Notes: a model not told the origin generated them from the letters alone. Shown: positions 1-9,988, numbered from the stretch's first letter. The stretch is DNA of 64,000 nt from Siccibacter colletis (GCF_000696575.1 NZ_JMSQ01000026.1:1-64000); one strand, 5' to 3'. Program-made: numbers and translations.

Positions 1-86
1 GAAGGTGTTTTGGTGTTGGATTTGAGAGATTTTCAGCTTGAGACGGATTAAAGCTTATGGCCGCGAGGCGGTAAGCGAACAGAATT
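1..86 (+). other. 23S-5S rRNA spacer (partial rrn operon)
   Basis: This is the transcribed spacer between 23S and 5S rRNA. It carries the enterobacterial spacer signature (GAGAGATTTTCAGC, then GATTAAA) and an ACAGAATT just before the 5S start. The 23S gene itself lies outside the window to the left. Confidence 0.8.
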
Positions 87-206
87 TGCCTGGCGGCTGT
101 AGCGCGGTGGTCCCACCTGACCCCATGCCGAACTCAGAAGTGAAACGCCGTAGCGCCGATGGTAGTGTGGGGTCTCCCCATGCGAGAGTAGGGAACTGCC
201 AGGCAT
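87..206 (+). rRNA. rrfH: 5S ribosomal RNA
   Basis: A 120-nt 5S rRNA of the large ribosomal subunit. It starts TGCCTGGCGG and ends CTGCCAGGCAT, the complementary ends that form helix I, and it contains the invariant CCGAACTCAGAAGTGAAACG block. It is followed by tRNA-Asp and dkgB, which is the order seen downstream of rrnH in E. coli; the rrnH assignment rests on that neighbourhood. Confidence 0.97.
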
Positions 207-392
207 TAAATTAACATACCTGACCAGAACTTCAGGGCAGTTCACTACTCGACAGAGAGTAGGACAAAAGCGAAGCTTTTGAACGTTGCGCAGCAACGGC
301 CCGAAGGGTGAATCGCACAGCGATTCATAAACTGCCAGGCATCAAATTAGCAGTAAACCGGAGTGACATCCGGTGCAGTGACGAAATTCGGT
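207..392 (+). other. 5S to tRNA-Asp spacer with 5S tail vestige and hairpins
   Basis: This transcribed spacer carries a second copy of the last 13 bases of 5S (AACTGCCAGGCAT at 330-342, repeating 194-206), apparently a scar of a lost or recombined second 5S gene. Three short perfect hairpins lie between: AAAAGC/GCTTTT at 266-280, CGTTGC/GCAACG at 284-298 and GAATCG/CGATTC at 310-326. They are probably RNA-processing structures. No complete second 5S is present. Confidence 0.65.
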
Positions 393-469
393 GGAGCGGT
401 AGTTCAGTTGGTTAGAATACCTGCCTGTCACGCAGGGGGTCGCGGGTTCGAGCCCCGTCCGTTCCGCCA
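393..469 (+). tRNA. aspU: tRNA-Asp (GTC)
   Basis: A 77-nt tRNA ending in an encoded CCA. The anticodon arm reads CCTGCCTGTCACGCAGG (anticodon GTC, Asp) and the T arm has GGTTCGAGCC. It is co-transcribed as the distal gene of the rRNA operon. The copy at 9824-9900 appears identical base for base. Confidence 0.97.
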
Positions 470-480
470 CTTTTTGATAA

Positions 481-506
481 GCCCTGAGCGTATGCTCAGG
501 GCTTTT
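481..506 (+). terminator. rho-independent terminator of the rrn operon
   Basis: The stem GCCCTGAGC / GCTCAGGGC has a GTAT loop and is followed by a T-rich run. It lies 11 bases past tRNA-Asp. Confidence 0.9.
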
Positions 507-664
507 TCTTTTTTCTATGCTTCAACTCACCCCCTTATATCCTCATATTCCCTTCTTTTATTGCGCTTAGCGCAAAACTCTTCTCAAATTATGCCTCTTT
601 ATCACCATAACCAGACGGGTGACAATCGTTTCAAGAACAGCGTAAACGAAAAGAAGAGGTAGTA

Positions 665-1468
665 ATGACAGTTCCTGAATTTGGTCTTGGGACCTTCCGC
701 CTGCAAGAGGATGTGGTTATCGCATCTGTAAAAAATGCACTCGAAATGGGCTATCGCGCAATCGACACCGCACAGATTTATGGCAATGAAGCAGAGATAG
801 GGCAGGCCATCAAAGAGAGTGGCGTGGCGCGTAACGATCTCTTTATCACCACCAAAATCTGGACCGAAAATCTCAGCAAAGAGAAATTAATTCCAAGCCT
901 TAAAGAGAGCCTGGAAAAATTGCGTACCGATTATGTCGATCTGACGCTGATCCACTGGCCATCGCCGGGCGATGTCGTACCGGTTGAAGAGTATATGCAG
1001 GCGCTACTGGAAGCAAAACAGCAGGGCTTAACTCGCGAAATTGGCATTTCTAATTTCACGATCGATCTGATGACGCACGCAATCAATGCCGTAGGCGTAG
1101 AGAATATCGCAACCAACCAGATTGAGTTATCTCCCTACCTGCAAAACCGTAAAGTTACAGAGTGGGCGAGGGCGCACGGCATTCATATCACATCCTATAT
1201 GACACTGGCGTATGGGAAGGCACTTAAAGATGACGTGATTATCCGCATTGCGGAAAAACACAATGCTACTCCCGCGCAGGTTATCCTGGCATGGGCGCTG
1301 GCGATGGGGTATGCCGTCATTCCTTCCTCAACCAAACGTGAGAACCTGGCAAGCAATCTTAACGCGACGACTCTCAAGCTGGACGCTAGAGATATGGCAT
1401 CGATTGACGTGCTGGATTGTAACGATCGCCTGGTCAGCCCGGAGGGACTGGCTCCCGCCTGGGATTAA
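665..1468 (+). CDS. dkgB: 2,5-diketo-D-gluconate reductase B (aldo-keto reductase)
   Basis: A 267-aa cytoplasmic NADPH-dependent aldo-keto reductase. The family reduces 2,5-diketogluconate, methylglyoxal and other aldehydes. The sequence shows the family tetrad: D35 and Y39 in DTAQIYG, K64 in TTKIW, and H97 in LIHWPSP. The usual C-terminal cofactor region (PSSTKRENL) follows. Full length matches the E. coli enzyme, and the site directly after aspU matches E. coli synteny. The ATG follows a GAGG ribosome site. The gene is monocistronic; yafC converges on it from the right. Confidence 0.95.
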   Translation: MTVPEFGLGTFRLQEDVVIASVKNALEMGYRAIDTAQIYGNEAEIGQAIKESGVARNDLFITTKIWTENLSKEKLIPSLKESLEKLRTDYVDLTLIHWPSPGDVVPVEEYMQALLEAKQQGLTREIGISNFTIDLMTHAINAVGVENIATNQIELSPYLQNRKVTEWARAHGIHITSYMTLAYGKALKDDVIIRIAEKHNATPAQVILAWALAMGYAVIPSSTKRENLASNLNATTLKLDARDMASIDVLDCNDRLVSPEGLAPAWD

Positions 1469-1493
1469 CCCTCCTCTTTATGCCCATCCTCTG

Positions 1494-2396
1494 TTACAGC
1501 CCCGTCCGGGGCTGTTTCACATGTTCACTCATAAAATCGATTAATGCCCGGATCCGCGTACTCACTGCTCGATCGCTGTAGTAGACCGCGCTGAAAGGCA
1601 TCTCCACCGGCAAACGTTGCTCGGCCAGAAGTTCAACCAGCGCGCCGCTGGCAATCTCCCGATCGATCATATAATCCGACAAACAGGCAATGCCATTTCC
1701 CGTTATGCAGAGTTGTTTCAGCGTTTCGCCGCTGTTAGACGATAACCCGACGTCCACTTCCAGCAACTGCCCATCCGCCTGAGCGACAGGCCAGCGGTTA
1801 AGCGATACCGGCTCGGTAAAACCGAGGCACAGATGATCGTTAAGCTCTTCCACGCTGGCAGGCGTTCCGTGGCGCGCAAGATAATCCGGAGAGGCGATGA
1901 TCTTTCGATAACTGGTGAACAGCGGCCGCGCACGCAGGCTGGAGTCAGTCAACGTTCCCGCCCGGATTGCGACATCAACTTTACGCTCGATCAGATTAAT
2001 AAAGGTTTCGGAGGACACCAGCGACAGCGTCATCTCCGGGTAGCGCTCGCGAAACGGCCTGATAAGCGGCATGAGAAAATGCAGCACCACGGGCGTTGCG
2101 GCATCAATGCGCAGCAAACCTCGCGGTGTCTGACGCGACTCCATCAGTTCATTCTCAGCGGCCGCCATCTCCTGCAGAACGTGCTGTACCCGTCGGAAAT
2201 AGCGATGTCCTTCTTCGGTAAGGCTGAGCTGCCGCGTGGTGCGGTTTAGCAGGCTGACGCCAAGCTTCATCTCCAGCTTTTTTACCGTCCTGCTCACTGC
2301 CGAGTTGGCCTGACCGAGTTGTTCGGCGGCCCGGCTGAAACTACCGCTCTCTACCACAGCGACAAACACGGTCAGCTCTTCGGAACTCGCTTTCAT
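1494..2396 (-). CDS. yafC: LysR-family transcriptional regulator YafC
   Basis: A 300-aa LysR-type regulator. The N-terminal winged helix-turn-helix (residues 1-60, with [20 protein letters not shown]) is followed by a periplasmic-binding-like effector domain. It sits in its E. coli place next to dkgB. The next gene to the right, an MFS transporter, is divergent across a short gap. That is the usual geometry for a LysR regulator and its target, so control of the transporter is likely but inferred. The effector is unknown. Confidence 0.9.
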   Translation of the reverse strand: MKASSEELTVFVAVVESGSFSRAAEQLGQANSAVSRTVKKLEMKLGVSLLNRTTRQLSLTEEGHRYFRRVQHVLQEMAAAENELMESRQTPRGLLRIDAATPVVLHFLMPLIRPFRERYPEMTLSLVSSETFINLIERKVDVAIRAGTLTDSSLRARPLFTSYRKIIASPDYLARHGTPASVEELNDHLCLGFTEPVSLNRWPVAQADGQLLEVDVGLSSNSGETLKQLCITGNGIACLSDYMIDREIASGALVELLAEQRLPVEMPFSAVYYSDRAVSTRIRALIDFMSEHVKQPRTGL

Positions 2397-2499
2397 TGTT
2401 GCTCCTCAGGCAAAATTCTATTGAGACTTTGAATATTTTTGTTATTTAAGCACGGTAGCATACTGAGCGCCATCAAATGCAACCTGTATGGAGTACATT

Positions 2500-3687
2500 A
2501 TGCCGCTGGCATTACTGGCGCTGACGATCAGCGCTTTCGCAATTGGCACCACCGAATTTGTTATTGTTGGGCTGGTGCCGACTATCGCAGAGCAGATGGG
2601 AATATCGTTACCCTCTGCCGGCTTACTGGTATCGATTTATGCGCTGGGTGTCGCCATTGGCGCACCGGTTCTGACGGCGCTGACTGCGAGGCTTCCCCGT
2701 AAGCAACTGCTGATCCTGCTGATGGCGCTGTTCACCGCCGGGAATCTGCTGGCCTGGCTGGCGCCGGGCTATAACACCCTGGTGGTGGCGCGTCTGCTGA
2801 CCGGCCTGGCACATGGCGTATTCTTCTCGATTGGTTCGACGATTGCCACCGGTCTGGTCGCCCGCGAGAAAGCCGCGTCGGCCATCGCGATCATGTTCGG
2901 TGGGCTGACTGTCGCACTGGTCACCGGCGTGCCGCTGGGAACCTTTATCGGCCAGCATTTTGGCTGGCGGGAAACCTTCCTCGCGGTCGCGGGACTCGGC
3001 GTCATTGCGCTTATCGCCAGTATGCTTCTCATCCCGAAAGCGATTCCGATGCAGCCAGTGGCGGGCCTGAAAGCGCAATTAAGCGTACTGACGCATCCGC
3101 GCCTGCTGATGATCTATGCTATTACCGCGCTGGGCTATGGCGGCGTATTCACCGCCTTTACCTTCCTGGCACCCATGATGCAAAGCCTGGCTGGCTTCTC
3201 GCCATCAGCCGTAAGCTTTATTCTTCTTGGCTATGGTGTGGCCGTCGCGATCGGCAATATCTGGGGCGGCAAGCTGGCAGACAAACAGGGTGCGATTCCT
3301 GCCCTGACGCTGATTTTCGCCGCACTTGCCGTATTGCTGCTGATCTTCCAGTTCACGGTCAGTATTCACTACGCCGCACTGGTCACGGTGCTGGTAATGG
3401 GCATTTTCGCGTTTGGCAATGTGCCGGGTCTTCAGGTGTATGTGGTGCAGAAGGCGGGAGAGTACGCGCCGGGTGCGGTTGACGTCGCCTCTGGTCTGAA
3501 TATCGCAGCCTTTAACGTCGGCATTGCGCTCGGCTCAATCGTTGGCGGTCAGACGGTCGAACATTATGGCCTCGCCAGCACGCCCTGGATCGGCGCAGTT
3601 ATCGTCGCGGTCGCACTGATTCTGACGATTATTAGCGGCCGTCTCGATAAGAAAAACGCGTCTGTAGCGCAGTGGAAGCAGGCGTAG
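2500..3687 (+). CDS. MFS transporter, DHA1/YdhP-AraJ type
   Basis: An inner-membrane major facilitator protein of about 395 aa with 12 predicted hydrophobic segments. The DHA1 signature is visible: GTTEFVIVGL in TM1, ARLPRKQLL in the loop 2-3 region and an R-x4-G-type ARLLTGLAHG in TM4. It resembles the YdhP/AraJ efflux group and probably exports small molecules; the substrate is unknown. A start four codons upstream (2488) is possible, but the ATG at 2500 has GGAG at good spacing. The gene is inserted between yafC and yafD relative to E. coli K-12 and faces away from the LysR gene. Confidence 0.85.
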   Translation: MPLALLALTISAFAIGTTEFVIVGLVPTIAEQMGISLPSAGLLVSIYALGVAIGAPVLTALTARLPRKQLLILLMALFTAGNLLAWLAPGYNTLVVARLLTGLAHGVFFSIGSTIATGLVAREKAASAIAIMFGGLTVALVTGVPLGTFIGQHFGWRETFLAVAGLGVIALIASMLLIPKAIPMQPVAGLKAQLSVLTHPRLLMIYAITALGYGGVFTAFTFLAPMMQSLAGFSPSAVSFILLGYGVAVAIGNIWGGKLADKQGAIPALTLIFAALAVLLLIFQFTVSIHYAALVTVLVMGIFAFGNVPGLQVYVVQKAGEYAPGAVDVASGLNIAAFNVGIALGSIVGGQTVEHYGLASTPWIGAVIVAVALILTIISGRLDKKNASVAQWKQA

Positions 3688-3807
3688 CTGCCTGGCTGCT
3701 TGCTAAAACAAACCATAACGTCGTTGAAAGTGTGAGCTAAAATCCCTATAACTGAGGAACCGCCTGATTTCCCGGGCGGTTCATGTTACAGAGGTTTGAA
3801 GCCAAAC

Positions 3808-4608
3808 GTGCGAAAAACGACTTATGCCATGCGCTACATTGCCGGACTGCCAGCGGAGAGGATTCTGCCGCCGGGCTCATTCGCGAGTATTGGCAAGGCG
3901 TTACCCGCCGGTGCGCCACTCCCGGGCCCTGATGTGCTTCGGGTACTGGTGTGGAATATCTTTAAGCAGCAGCGAGCTGAATGGCTGTCGGTGCTGCAAA
4001 ACTTCGGCAAAGATGCGCATCTGGTGCTGCTCCAGGAAGCGCAAACCACGCCCGAGCTGGTGCAGTTTGCTACCTCAAACTACCTTGCCGCCGATCAGGT
4101 TCCCGCGTTTGTTCTGCCGCAGCACCCTTCCGGGGTGATGACCCTTGCTGCTGCGCACCCGGTGTACTGCTGCCCGCTGCGCGAGCGCGAACCTATTCTT
4201 CGCCTGTCCAAATCAGCACTGGTTACGGTTTATCCGCTGCCCGATGGCCGCATGCTGATGGTTGTGAATATTCACGCCGTCAATTTCAGCCTCGGCGTGG
4301 ACGTCTACAGCAAGCAGCTACTGCCGATTGGCGATCAGATTGCGCATCACAATGGTCCGGTGATCATGGCGGGAGATTTTAATGCCTGGAGCCGACCGCG
4401 CATGAACGCGCTGTTCCGCTTTACGCGCGATATGTCACTGCGCCAGGTGCGGTTTACCGATGACAATCGCCGACGGGCCTTTGGCCGTCCGCTAGATTTT
4501 GTCTTCTATCGCGGTCTTAACGTCAGCGAAGCCTCGGTGCTGGTCACCCGCGCCTCCGATCACAATCCACTACTCGTCGAATTCAGTCCCGGCAAACCTG
4601 AGAAATAA
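3808..4608 (+). CDS. yafD: endonuclease/exonuclease/phosphatase family protein YafD
   Basis: A protein of about 266 aa with the EEP (DNase I-like) fold. The motifs are LVWNI, LLQEAQ (metal-binding Glu), GDFNAWSR and a C-terminal [10 protein letters not shown] with the catalytic His. Starting from GTG at 3808 gives 266 residues, which as I recall is the E. coli YafD length. A TTG four codons earlier (3796) would also be open, but its AGAGG is too close. The precise substrate is not established. yafE follows on the same strand about 70 bases later, probably as one unit. Confidence 0.9.
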   Translation: MRKTTYAMRYIAGLPAERILPPGSFASIGKALPAGAPLPGPDVLRVLVWNIFKQQRAEWLSVLQNFGKDAHLVLLQEAQTTPELVQFATSNYLAADQVPAFVLPQHPSGVMTLAAAHPVYCCPLREREPILRLSKSALVTVYPLPDGRMLMVVNIHAVNFSLGVDVYSKQLLPIGDQIAHHNGPVIMAGDFNAWSRPRMNALFRFTRDMSLRQVRFTDDNRRRAFGRPLDFVFYRGLNVSEASVLVTRASDHNPLLVEFSPGKPEK

Positions 4609-4677
4609 AGGTAAGTCAGGTCTGCCGTAGGGCAGATCTGACGCTGCCCTATTTTTCTCAGCTGCAAGGACACCATC

Positions 4678-5448
4678 ATGACAACGCACTCCCATCAGCA
4701 TCACGTCGACAACCAGTTCGGAGAGCAGGCGCAGGCTTATCTCACCAGTCAGGTCCACGCCAACGGTAACGATCTTGAGCGTCTGAAGGAAAAACTCGCG
4801 GCATGGCCAACCGCACAGCTGCTGGATATTGGCTGTGGGGCAGGGCATGCCAGTTTTGCCGCGGCCGGGCTGGTGGCGCACGTCACGGCTTACGATCTTT
4901 CAGCGCGGATGCTTGATGTGGTTAGCAATACAGCGCGCGAGCGTAATATTGCTAATCTCGATACCCGCCAGGGCGTGGCCGAACAGTTGCCGTTCGACGA
5001 TAACAGTATGGACGTGGTAATAAGCCGCTATTCAGCGCACCACTGGCAGGATCCCGGTATGGCGCTGCGGGAAGTGCGTCGCATCCTGAAGCCAGGCGGT
5101 CATGTGATATTTATGGATATCCTGTCGCCGGGGCAGGCGGTGCTGGATATCTGGCTGCAGACCGTGGAAGCGCTGCGGGATACCTCGCACGTGCGGAATT
5201 ATGCCAGCGGTGAGTGGCTGTCGATGTTTACCAGCGCGGGACTGGCGGTACAGGGCATTACTACCGACCGTCTGCGGCTGGAATTCGCCTCGTGGATTGC
5301 ACGTATGCGCACGCCTGCTGTGATGGCAGAGGCGATTAGGGCCTATCAGGAAAGTGCGGCGGATGAGGTGAAGCGCTATTTCGCGCTGGAAGATGACGGT
5401 TCGTTTTGCAGCGATATCATTATGATTGAAGCCATAAAGTACGCATAA
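4678..5448 (+). CDS. yafE: class I SAM-dependent methyltransferase YafE
   Basis: A 256-aa methyltransferase with the Rossmann SAM-binding motif LLDIGCGAGHASFA (about residues 44-57). Methyltransf_11 motifs follow: an acidic residue in VTAYDLS, LPFDDNSMDVV, and LKPGGHV. It resembles UbiE/BioC-type enzymes, but the substrate is unknown. It is longer than the K-12 YafE annotation (about 207 residues as I recall), so this copy appears to keep a full N-terminus. The His-rich start (HSHQHHVD) is unremarkable. It ends just before a terminator shared with mltD. Confidence 0.9.
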   Translation: MTTHSHQHHVDNQFGEQAQAYLTSQVHANGNDLERLKEKLAAWPTAQLLDIGCGAGHASFAAAGLVAHVTAYDLSARMLDVVSNTARERNIANLDTRQGVAEQLPFDDNSMDVVISRYSAHHWQDPGMALREVRRILKPGGHVIFMDILSPGQAVLDIWLQTVEALRDTSHVRNYASGEWLSMFTSAGLAVQGITTDRLRLEFASWIARMRTPAVMAEAIRAYQESAADEVKRYFALEDDGSFCSDIIMIEAIKYA

Positions 5449-5452
5449 AAAG

Positions 5453-5485
5453 AAAAAGGCACCGGGGGAAGTCGGTGCCTTTTTT
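5453..5485. terminator. bidirectional terminator between yafE and mltD
   Basis: The stem AAAAAGGCACCG / CGGTGCCTTTTT with an 8-base loop has A and T runs on both sides. It can therefore end transcripts from both convergent genes. Confidence 0.9.
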
Positions 5486-5491
5486 GTTCTG

Positions 5492-6865
5492 TCAGGAATC
5501 AGGTCGGCTGTCGTTTTTCACAAACAGCGTGATCTGATCGCCCGGTTGCAGTTTGTCTGTTCCCGTGTTCCAGCGCATCACGTCTTTGATATTGACGCCG
5601 TGTCGTTTTGCGATGCTCGAAAGCGAATCGCCTTTACGGACGCGGTACGTGATGCTGTCGTCGTTCTTCGCCAGGCGCCCTGCGCTGCTGGTATTGCTAC
5701 CAACGTTTAACGTCTGGCCGATTTTCAGGCTTGCGCCTTTCAAACCATTCCAGCGTCGCAGTTCGGCCGTGGTCACGTTTAAACGTGACGCAATGCCTGA
5801 AAGCGTATCGCCGGAGCGAACGGTGTAGGCACGGCTGCCGGTATCATCGTTATTCGCGAGAATAGCCGGTTGAACAGCTTCAATTTCGTTAGCGGCCAGC
5901 GAGCTTCGCAGCTGCGCGGCGTGCTTACGAGGAACCATAACGTACTGCGGACCGCTTGCGCCCAACGTAGCGCCTTTAACGCCTGCGTTGAAGGTTTTCA
6001 GTTTTTTCACTGAAATCCCGGCCATCTCTGCCAGCTGCTCCATCTCTACCGGATTACTGACCGGAACGCGCGCCAGTGCACGGCTCTCATCAGTGGTCGG
6101 CAAGCTTACGCCGTAACGCTCGCTGTTTTTGAGAATGTCGCTTAATGCCAGCATTTTCGGTACGTATATTTTGGTTTCCAGCGGCAGTGAGAGCGACCAA
6201 AAGTCTGTGGGTTTACCACGCGCTTTATTCGCTTTCATTGCCTTCATAACCCGACCTTCACCACTGTTATAGGCGGCAACGGTGAGTAACCAGTCGCCGT
6301 CAAACATGCGGTTAAGACGCTGCATCATATCCAGTGCCGCGGTGGTGGAAGCCACTACGTCACGACGCGCATCATAGCTGCGGGTCTGCTTCAAACCATA
6401 ATTGCGCCCTGTGCTCGGTATGATCTGCCAGATGCCTGCGGCATTGGCGCCAGACGTCGCGTGCGGGTCAAAAGCGCTCTCCACTATGGGTAGTAGTACC
6501 AGTTCCATGGGCATGTTACGTTTCTTAACTTGCCCTGCTATCCAGTACATATACGGCTCTGCCCGTAATGTTACATCGTGGAGATAGCTCTTATTTTTTA
6601 AATACTTCTGCTTCTGTTCGCGAATCCGGGCATTTTCCGGAATTCCCATCTTTAGCTCGTCGCCAATGAAAGCCCACAAGTTTTGATCGTCTGCCAGAGT
6701 GGACGCGTTGTCCATCCAGAAGCCGTTTCGGCTTGCCAGCTTTCCTGCTTCCCCTTGACCAGCCGCAGAAAGGCTCTGTGCGTGCTGTTGGACATTACCA
6801 TCGCGCTGTTGCGCCTGGCACCCAACAAGCAAGACAGAGGCGAGTAAAATCGCTTTTGCCTTCAT
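5492..6865 (-). CDS. mltD: membrane-bound lytic murein transglycosylase D
   Basis: A 457-aa outer-membrane lipoprotein that cleaves peptidoglycan glycan strands, leaving 1,6-anhydro-MurNAc ends. A lipoprotein signal ends at the lipobox LVGC (Cys16). The SLT catalytic domain covers about residues 105-260, with catalytic Glu129 in LPIVESAFD and the AAYNSGEGRV motif near 197-206. Two LysM peptidoglycan-binding repeats follow at about 347-388 and 407-449. Length and domain order match E. coli MltD. It is transcribed leftward, downstream of gloB on the same strand. Confidence 0.96.
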   Translation of the reverse strand: MKAKAILLASVLLVGCQAQQRDGNVQQHAQSLSAAGQGEAGKLASRNGFWMDNASTLADDQNLWAFIGDELKMGIPENARIREQKQKYLKNKSYLHDVTLRAEPYMYWIAGQVKKRNMPMELVLLPIVESAFDPHATSGANAAGIWQIIPSTGRNYGLKQTRSYDARRDVVASTTAALDMMQRLNRMFDGDWLLTVAAYNSGEGRVMKAMKANKARGKPTDFWSLSLPLETKIYVPKMLALSDILKNSERYGVSLPTTDESRALARVPVSNPVEMEQLAEMAGISVKKLKTFNAGVKGATLGASGPQYVMVPRKHAAQLRSSLAANEIEAVQPAILANNDDTGSRAYTVRSGDTLSGIASRLNVTTAELRRWNGLKGASLKIGQTLNVGSNTSSAGRLAKNDDSITYRVRKGDSLSSIAKRHGVNIKDVMRWNTGTDKLQPGDQITLFVKNDSRPDS

Positions 6866-6934
6866 GTGTGTGTCAATAGTTGCTTAAAAGACGAGCGATG
6901 ATAACTGCGATGTTTCGCGAACACAAGTATGAAT

Positions 6935-7690
6935 TCAGAAGTTATCTTTCTTTGCCCGTAACCAGCCGAAAACATGCTCAGGTTGTTGCAAAGATGTTTC
7001 TGCGTTAATTTTGTTAATTAATACATAATCTTGCGTTCTGAGGAACAGATTAATTTTGCGCTCGGTTTTTAATAAAGTGGGCAGCGTAATTTGATTTTTT
7101 GCCCGTAACTCCTTCACTTCTCGGTAATATTGGGAAATTGCTTCATCCTCAGGAAGAATATGCGCCGCAAACTTAAGATTACTTAATGTATATTCGTGCG
7201 CGCAGCAGACTAACGTCTCTTCCGGTAACGCATTTAATTTCTCGAATGACTGGTACATCTGCTCTGGCGTGCCTTCAAACAGTCGGCCACAGCCACCGGA
7301 AAACATCGTATCGCCACAGAAAAGATAAGGCGCGCTAAAAAAACAGATATGTCCTAAAGTGTGGCCCGGGGTGGCGATAACGCGAAAGTTGTGATCTAAA
7401 ACTGAAACGTTATCTCCTTCCGCAACGATTATCTTCGCCCCTTTCTCCCGGGTCTCTTCCGGCCCATACACCGCCAGGCCTGGGTAACGAGCCAGCAGCT
7501 CCGGTACGCCGCCGGTGTGATCGTTATGATGGTGCGTCAGCAGAATCGCTTCCGGCTGCCAGCCGTTTTGCGCAATAGCAGCCAGTACCGGTGCCGCTTC
7601 GCCGGGATCGACGATCAGGCAGCGGCCAGCGTCGTCGTTCAGTACCCAGATGTAGTTGTCCTGTAAAGCGGGAATGCTGGTAAGATTCAT
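6935..7690 (-). CDS. gloB: hydroxyacylglutathione hydrolase (glyoxalase II)
   Basis: A 251-aa cytoplasmic binuclear metallo-beta-lactamase-fold enzyme. It hydrolyses S-D-lactoylglutathione to D-lactate and glutathione, the second step of methylglyoxal detoxification. The metal motif is [10 protein letters not shown] (H53, H55, D57, H58), followed by [21 protein letters not shown] and [11 protein letters not shown] chose the ATG at 7690 because the protein then begins MNLTSIPAL, as in E. coli; the frame stays open further upstream to 7762. It is divergent from yafS across 32 bases. Confidence 0.96.
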   Translation of the reverse strand: MNLTSIPALQDNYIWVLNDDAGRCLIVDPGEAAPVLAAIAQNGWQPEAILLTHHHNDHTGGVPELLARYPGLAVYGPEETREKGAKIIVAEGDNVSVLDHNFRVIATPGHTLGHICFFSAPYLFCGDTMFSGGCGRLFEGTPEQMYQSFEKLNALPEETLVCCAHEYTLSNLKFAAHILPEDEAISQYYREVKELRAKNQITLPTLLKTERKINLFLRTQDYVLINKINAETSLQQPEHVFGWLRAKKDNF

Positions 7691-7722
7691 AAAACACCTC
7701 TCAAGCGTTAGGGAAGGTAGTA

Positions 7723-8439
7723 ATGAAAACGGCAAGGATACCTCAAAAACTGACGTCTCCATCCCGCTGGGATGAGCTGCCGGCTGGCGAGCACTATCGC
7801 CTGGCGCTGGAAAACCAGCTTCAGCCCTGGCTGGCGAAAATGTATGGTTTTCATCTGCTTAAAATCGGCAATATGAGCGCGGAAATCAATACCGAGGCCT
7901 GCGCCATTTCGCACCAGGTGAATGTGTCCCTCGGCGGCGATCCGCATCAGGTGATTGCCGATCCGCTCCAGTTGCCTTTCGCCGCGAAGTCGGTGGATGC
8001 CTGCCTGCTGGCCCATACGCTACCGTGGTGCCACGACCCGCACGCGCTGTTGCGTGAAGCTGACCGGGTGTTGATTGATGACGGCTGGATCGTCCTGAGC
8101 GGTTTTAACCCACTGAGCCTGGTCGGGATGACGAAGCTGGTGCCGTTCAAACGTAAGCGACCACCCTATAATAGCCGCATGTTTACCATGATGCGCCAGC
8201 TGGACTGGCTGGCGCTGCTGAACTTTGAAGTGTTATATCACGGGCGTTTCCAGGTGTTGCCCTGGACCCGGCAGGGCGGGCGTCTGTTGAGTACGCATCT
8301 GCCCGCGCTGGGGTGTATGCAGCTTATTGTGGCGCGCAAGCGCACCATTCCGCTGACGCTTAACCCGATGAAAGCCCGCAAAGCCAAAGCCTCGCTGCGC
8401 CAGACGGTGGGTGCGACGCGGCAGTATCGAAAACCTTAA
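7723..8439 (+). CDS. yafS: SAM-dependent methyltransferase-like protein YafS
   Basis: A 238-aa protein with the second half of a class I methyltransferase fold recognisable: [23 protein letters not shown], then [23 protein letters not shown]. The glycine-rich SAM loop is degenerate ([12 protein letters not shown]), as in other YafS proteins, so activity is uncertain. It sits between gloB and rnhA as in E. coli and overlaps the rnhA stop by three bases, converging with it. Confidence 0.88.
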   Translation: MKTARIPQKLTSPSRWDELPAGEHYRLALENQLQPWLAKMYGFHLLKIGNMSAEINTEACAISHQVNVSLGGDPHQVIADPLQLPFAAKSVDACLLAHTLPWCHDPHALLREADRVLIDDGWIVLSGFNPLSLVGMTKLVPFKRKRPPYNSRMFTMMRQLDWLALLNFEVLYHGRFQVLPWTRQGGRLLSTHLPALGCMQLIVARKRTIPLTLNPMKARKAKASLRQTVGATRQYRKP

Positions 8440-8906
8440 CTCTCCTGCGGGAGGTAGCCTGTGTCTTCCTGCGTGGGATTTTCCGCCGCGCTGCGTGCCA
8501 GCACATCGCAGCGTTCGTTCTCCGGGTGACCGGCATGGCCTTTTACCCACTCCCACTGGATTTTATGCTGGCTCAGGGCGGCATCAAGACGCTGCCAGAG
8601 ATCGACATTTTTTACCGGCTTTTTATCGGCCGTTTTCCAGCCGCGTTTTTTCCAGTTATGGATCCACTGGGTGATCCCCTGGCGCACGTACTGGCTGTCG
8701 GTGCTCAGCACCACGTCGCAGTGCTCGCGTAGCCCCTCCAGCGCCACGATGGCCGCCATCAGCTCCATGCGGTTGTTGGTGGTCAACCGGTAACCGGCGC
8801 TGAACTCTTTTTCATGTTGTTTGTAGCGAAGAATTGCACCGTAGCCGCCCGGTCCTGGGTTGCCGAGGCAGGAGCCATCGGTGAAAATTTCTACCTGTTT
8901 GCGCAT
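8436..8906 (-). CDS. rnhA: ribonuclease HI
   Basis: A 156-aa enzyme that cleaves the RNA strand of RNA-DNA hybrids, removing R-loops and primers. The catalytic acidic residues are visible as D10 ([15 protein letters not shown]), E48 (NRMELMAA), D70 (LSTDSQYV) and the late Asp in [11 protein letters not shown]. The start at 8906 gives MRKQVEIF and matches family length; the open frame upstream (to 9005) runs into dnaQ and is not used. It is divergent from dnaQ across 52 bases, the classic rnhA/dnaQ promoter arrangement. Confidence 0.97.
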   Translation of the reverse strand: MRKQVEIFTDGSCLGNPGPGGYGAILRYKQHEKEFSAGYRLTTNNRMELMAAIVALEGLREHCDVVLSTDSQYVRQGITQWIHNWKKRGWKTADKKPVKNVDLWQRLDAALSQHKIQWEWVKGHAGHPENERCDVLARSAAENPTQEDTGYLPQES

Positions 8907-8958
8907 CTCTGGTAGACTTCCTGTGATTAAAACGCCAAGTCTGACATAAACGAAGCCC

Positions 8959-9690
8959 ATGAGCACAGCAATTACACGACAGATCGTCCTCGATACCGAA
9001 ACCACCGGTATGAACCAGATCGGTGTCCACTATGAAGGGCACCGGATTATTGAAATTGGCGCGGTAGAGGTGATCAACCGCCGCCTGACCGGGAATAACT
9101 TCCACGTCTACCTGAAGCCCGACCGGCTGGTGGACCCGGAAGCGTTCAACGTGCACGGTATTGCCGACGAATTTCTGATGCACCAGCCGCTGTTCGGCGA
9201 CGTGGTGGATGATTTTATCGACTACATCCGCGGGGCCGAGCTGGTCATCCATAACGCGTCGTTCGATATCGGCTTTATGGATTACGAGTTCAGCAAGCTC
9301 AACCGCGGCATCCCGAAAACCGAGACCTTCTGTAAGGTCACGGACAGCCTGGCGATGGCGCGCAAAATGTTCCCCGGCAAGCGCAACAGCCTGGATGCGC
9401 TCTGCTCGCGCTACGAAATAGACAACACCAAGCGTACGCTGCACGGGGCGTTACTCGACTCCCAAATTCTGGCCGATGTCTATCTGGCGATGACCGGCGG
9501 GCAGACGATCATGTCGTTTGCTATGGAAGGGGAGTCGCCGCAGCAGCAGGGTGAAGCCGGGATCCAGCGCGTGGTGCGTCAGGCCTCCCGCCTGCGCGTG
9601 ATCGCCGCCAGCGACGATGAGCTGATGGCTCACGAATCGCGTCTCGATCTGGTGGAAAAGAAGGGCGGTAGCTGCCTCTGGCGCGCATAA
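8959..9690 (+). CDS. dnaQ: DNA polymerase III epsilon subunit, 3'-5' proofreading exonuclease
   Basis: A 243-aa proofreading subunit of the replicative polymerase core. The DEDDh exonuclease motifs are present: D12 and E14 in [20 protein letters not shown], and [11 protein letters not shown] with the catalytic His and Asp. The C-terminal segment that binds DnaE ends in GGSCLWRA exactly as in E. coli. Same length as E. coli DnaQ. A terminator hairpin follows immediately. Confidence 0.98.
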   Translation: MSTAITRQIVLDTETTGMNQIGVHYEGHRIIEIGAVEVINRRLTGNNFHVYLKPDRLVDPEAFNVHGIADEFLMHQPLFGDVVDDFIDYIRGAELVIHNASFDIGFMDYEFSKLNRGIPKTETFCKVTDSLAMARKMFPGKRNSLDALCSRYEIDNTKRTLHGALLDSQILADVYLAMTGGQTIMSFAMEGESPQQQGEAGIQRVVRQASRLRVIAASDDELMAHESRLDLVEKKGGSCLWRA

Positions 9691-9734
9691 AAAAATCGCC
9701 GGTCGCGCGGAAAATAACCGTGCGGGCGATTTTT
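9691..9734 (+). terminator. terminator after dnaQ
   Basis: AAAAATCGCC pairs with GGCGATTTTT around an inner CGCGCGG/CCGTGCG arm, directly after the dnaQ stop. Confidence 0.8.
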
Positions 9735-9823
9735 AGAGCAAACGATTAAATTCGTGAGAAAAAGCGTTGACGCGGATCGGGGCAAACCGTAATATTCGCC
9801 TCGTTCCAGCAATGGAACAATGC

Positions 9824-9900
9824 GGAGCGGTAGTTCAGTTGGTTAGAATACCTGCCTGTCACGCAGGGGGTCGCGGGTTCGAGCCCCGTCCGTTCCGCCA
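9824..9900 (+). tRNA. aspV: tRNA-Asp (GTC)
   Basis: A 77-nt tRNA-Asp with anticodon GTC and encoded CCA, apparently the same sequence as the rrn-linked copy at 393-469. It is a stand-alone gene between dnaQ and yafV, as in E. coli. A strong inverted repeat follows. Confidence 0.97.
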
Positions 9901-9908
9901 CTATTCAG

Positions 9909-9938
9909 AAGGCCTGAATCAGCAATGATTCAGGCCTT
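9909..9938 (+). terminator. probable terminator after aspV
   Basis: A perfect 13-bp stem, AAGGCCTGAATCA / TGATTCAGGCCTT, has a GCAA tetraloop. The T run after it is poor, so termination is likely but not certain. Confidence 0.7.
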
Positions 9939-9988
9939 CGTCATTTCTGCGTGCCGCTCGCCTCTTTCTGCAACGAGGCGAGGGGAGA

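Noticed and set aside
330..342. A second 5S rRNA gene
   Set aside because: Only the terminal 13 bases are present; the rest of 5S is missing.
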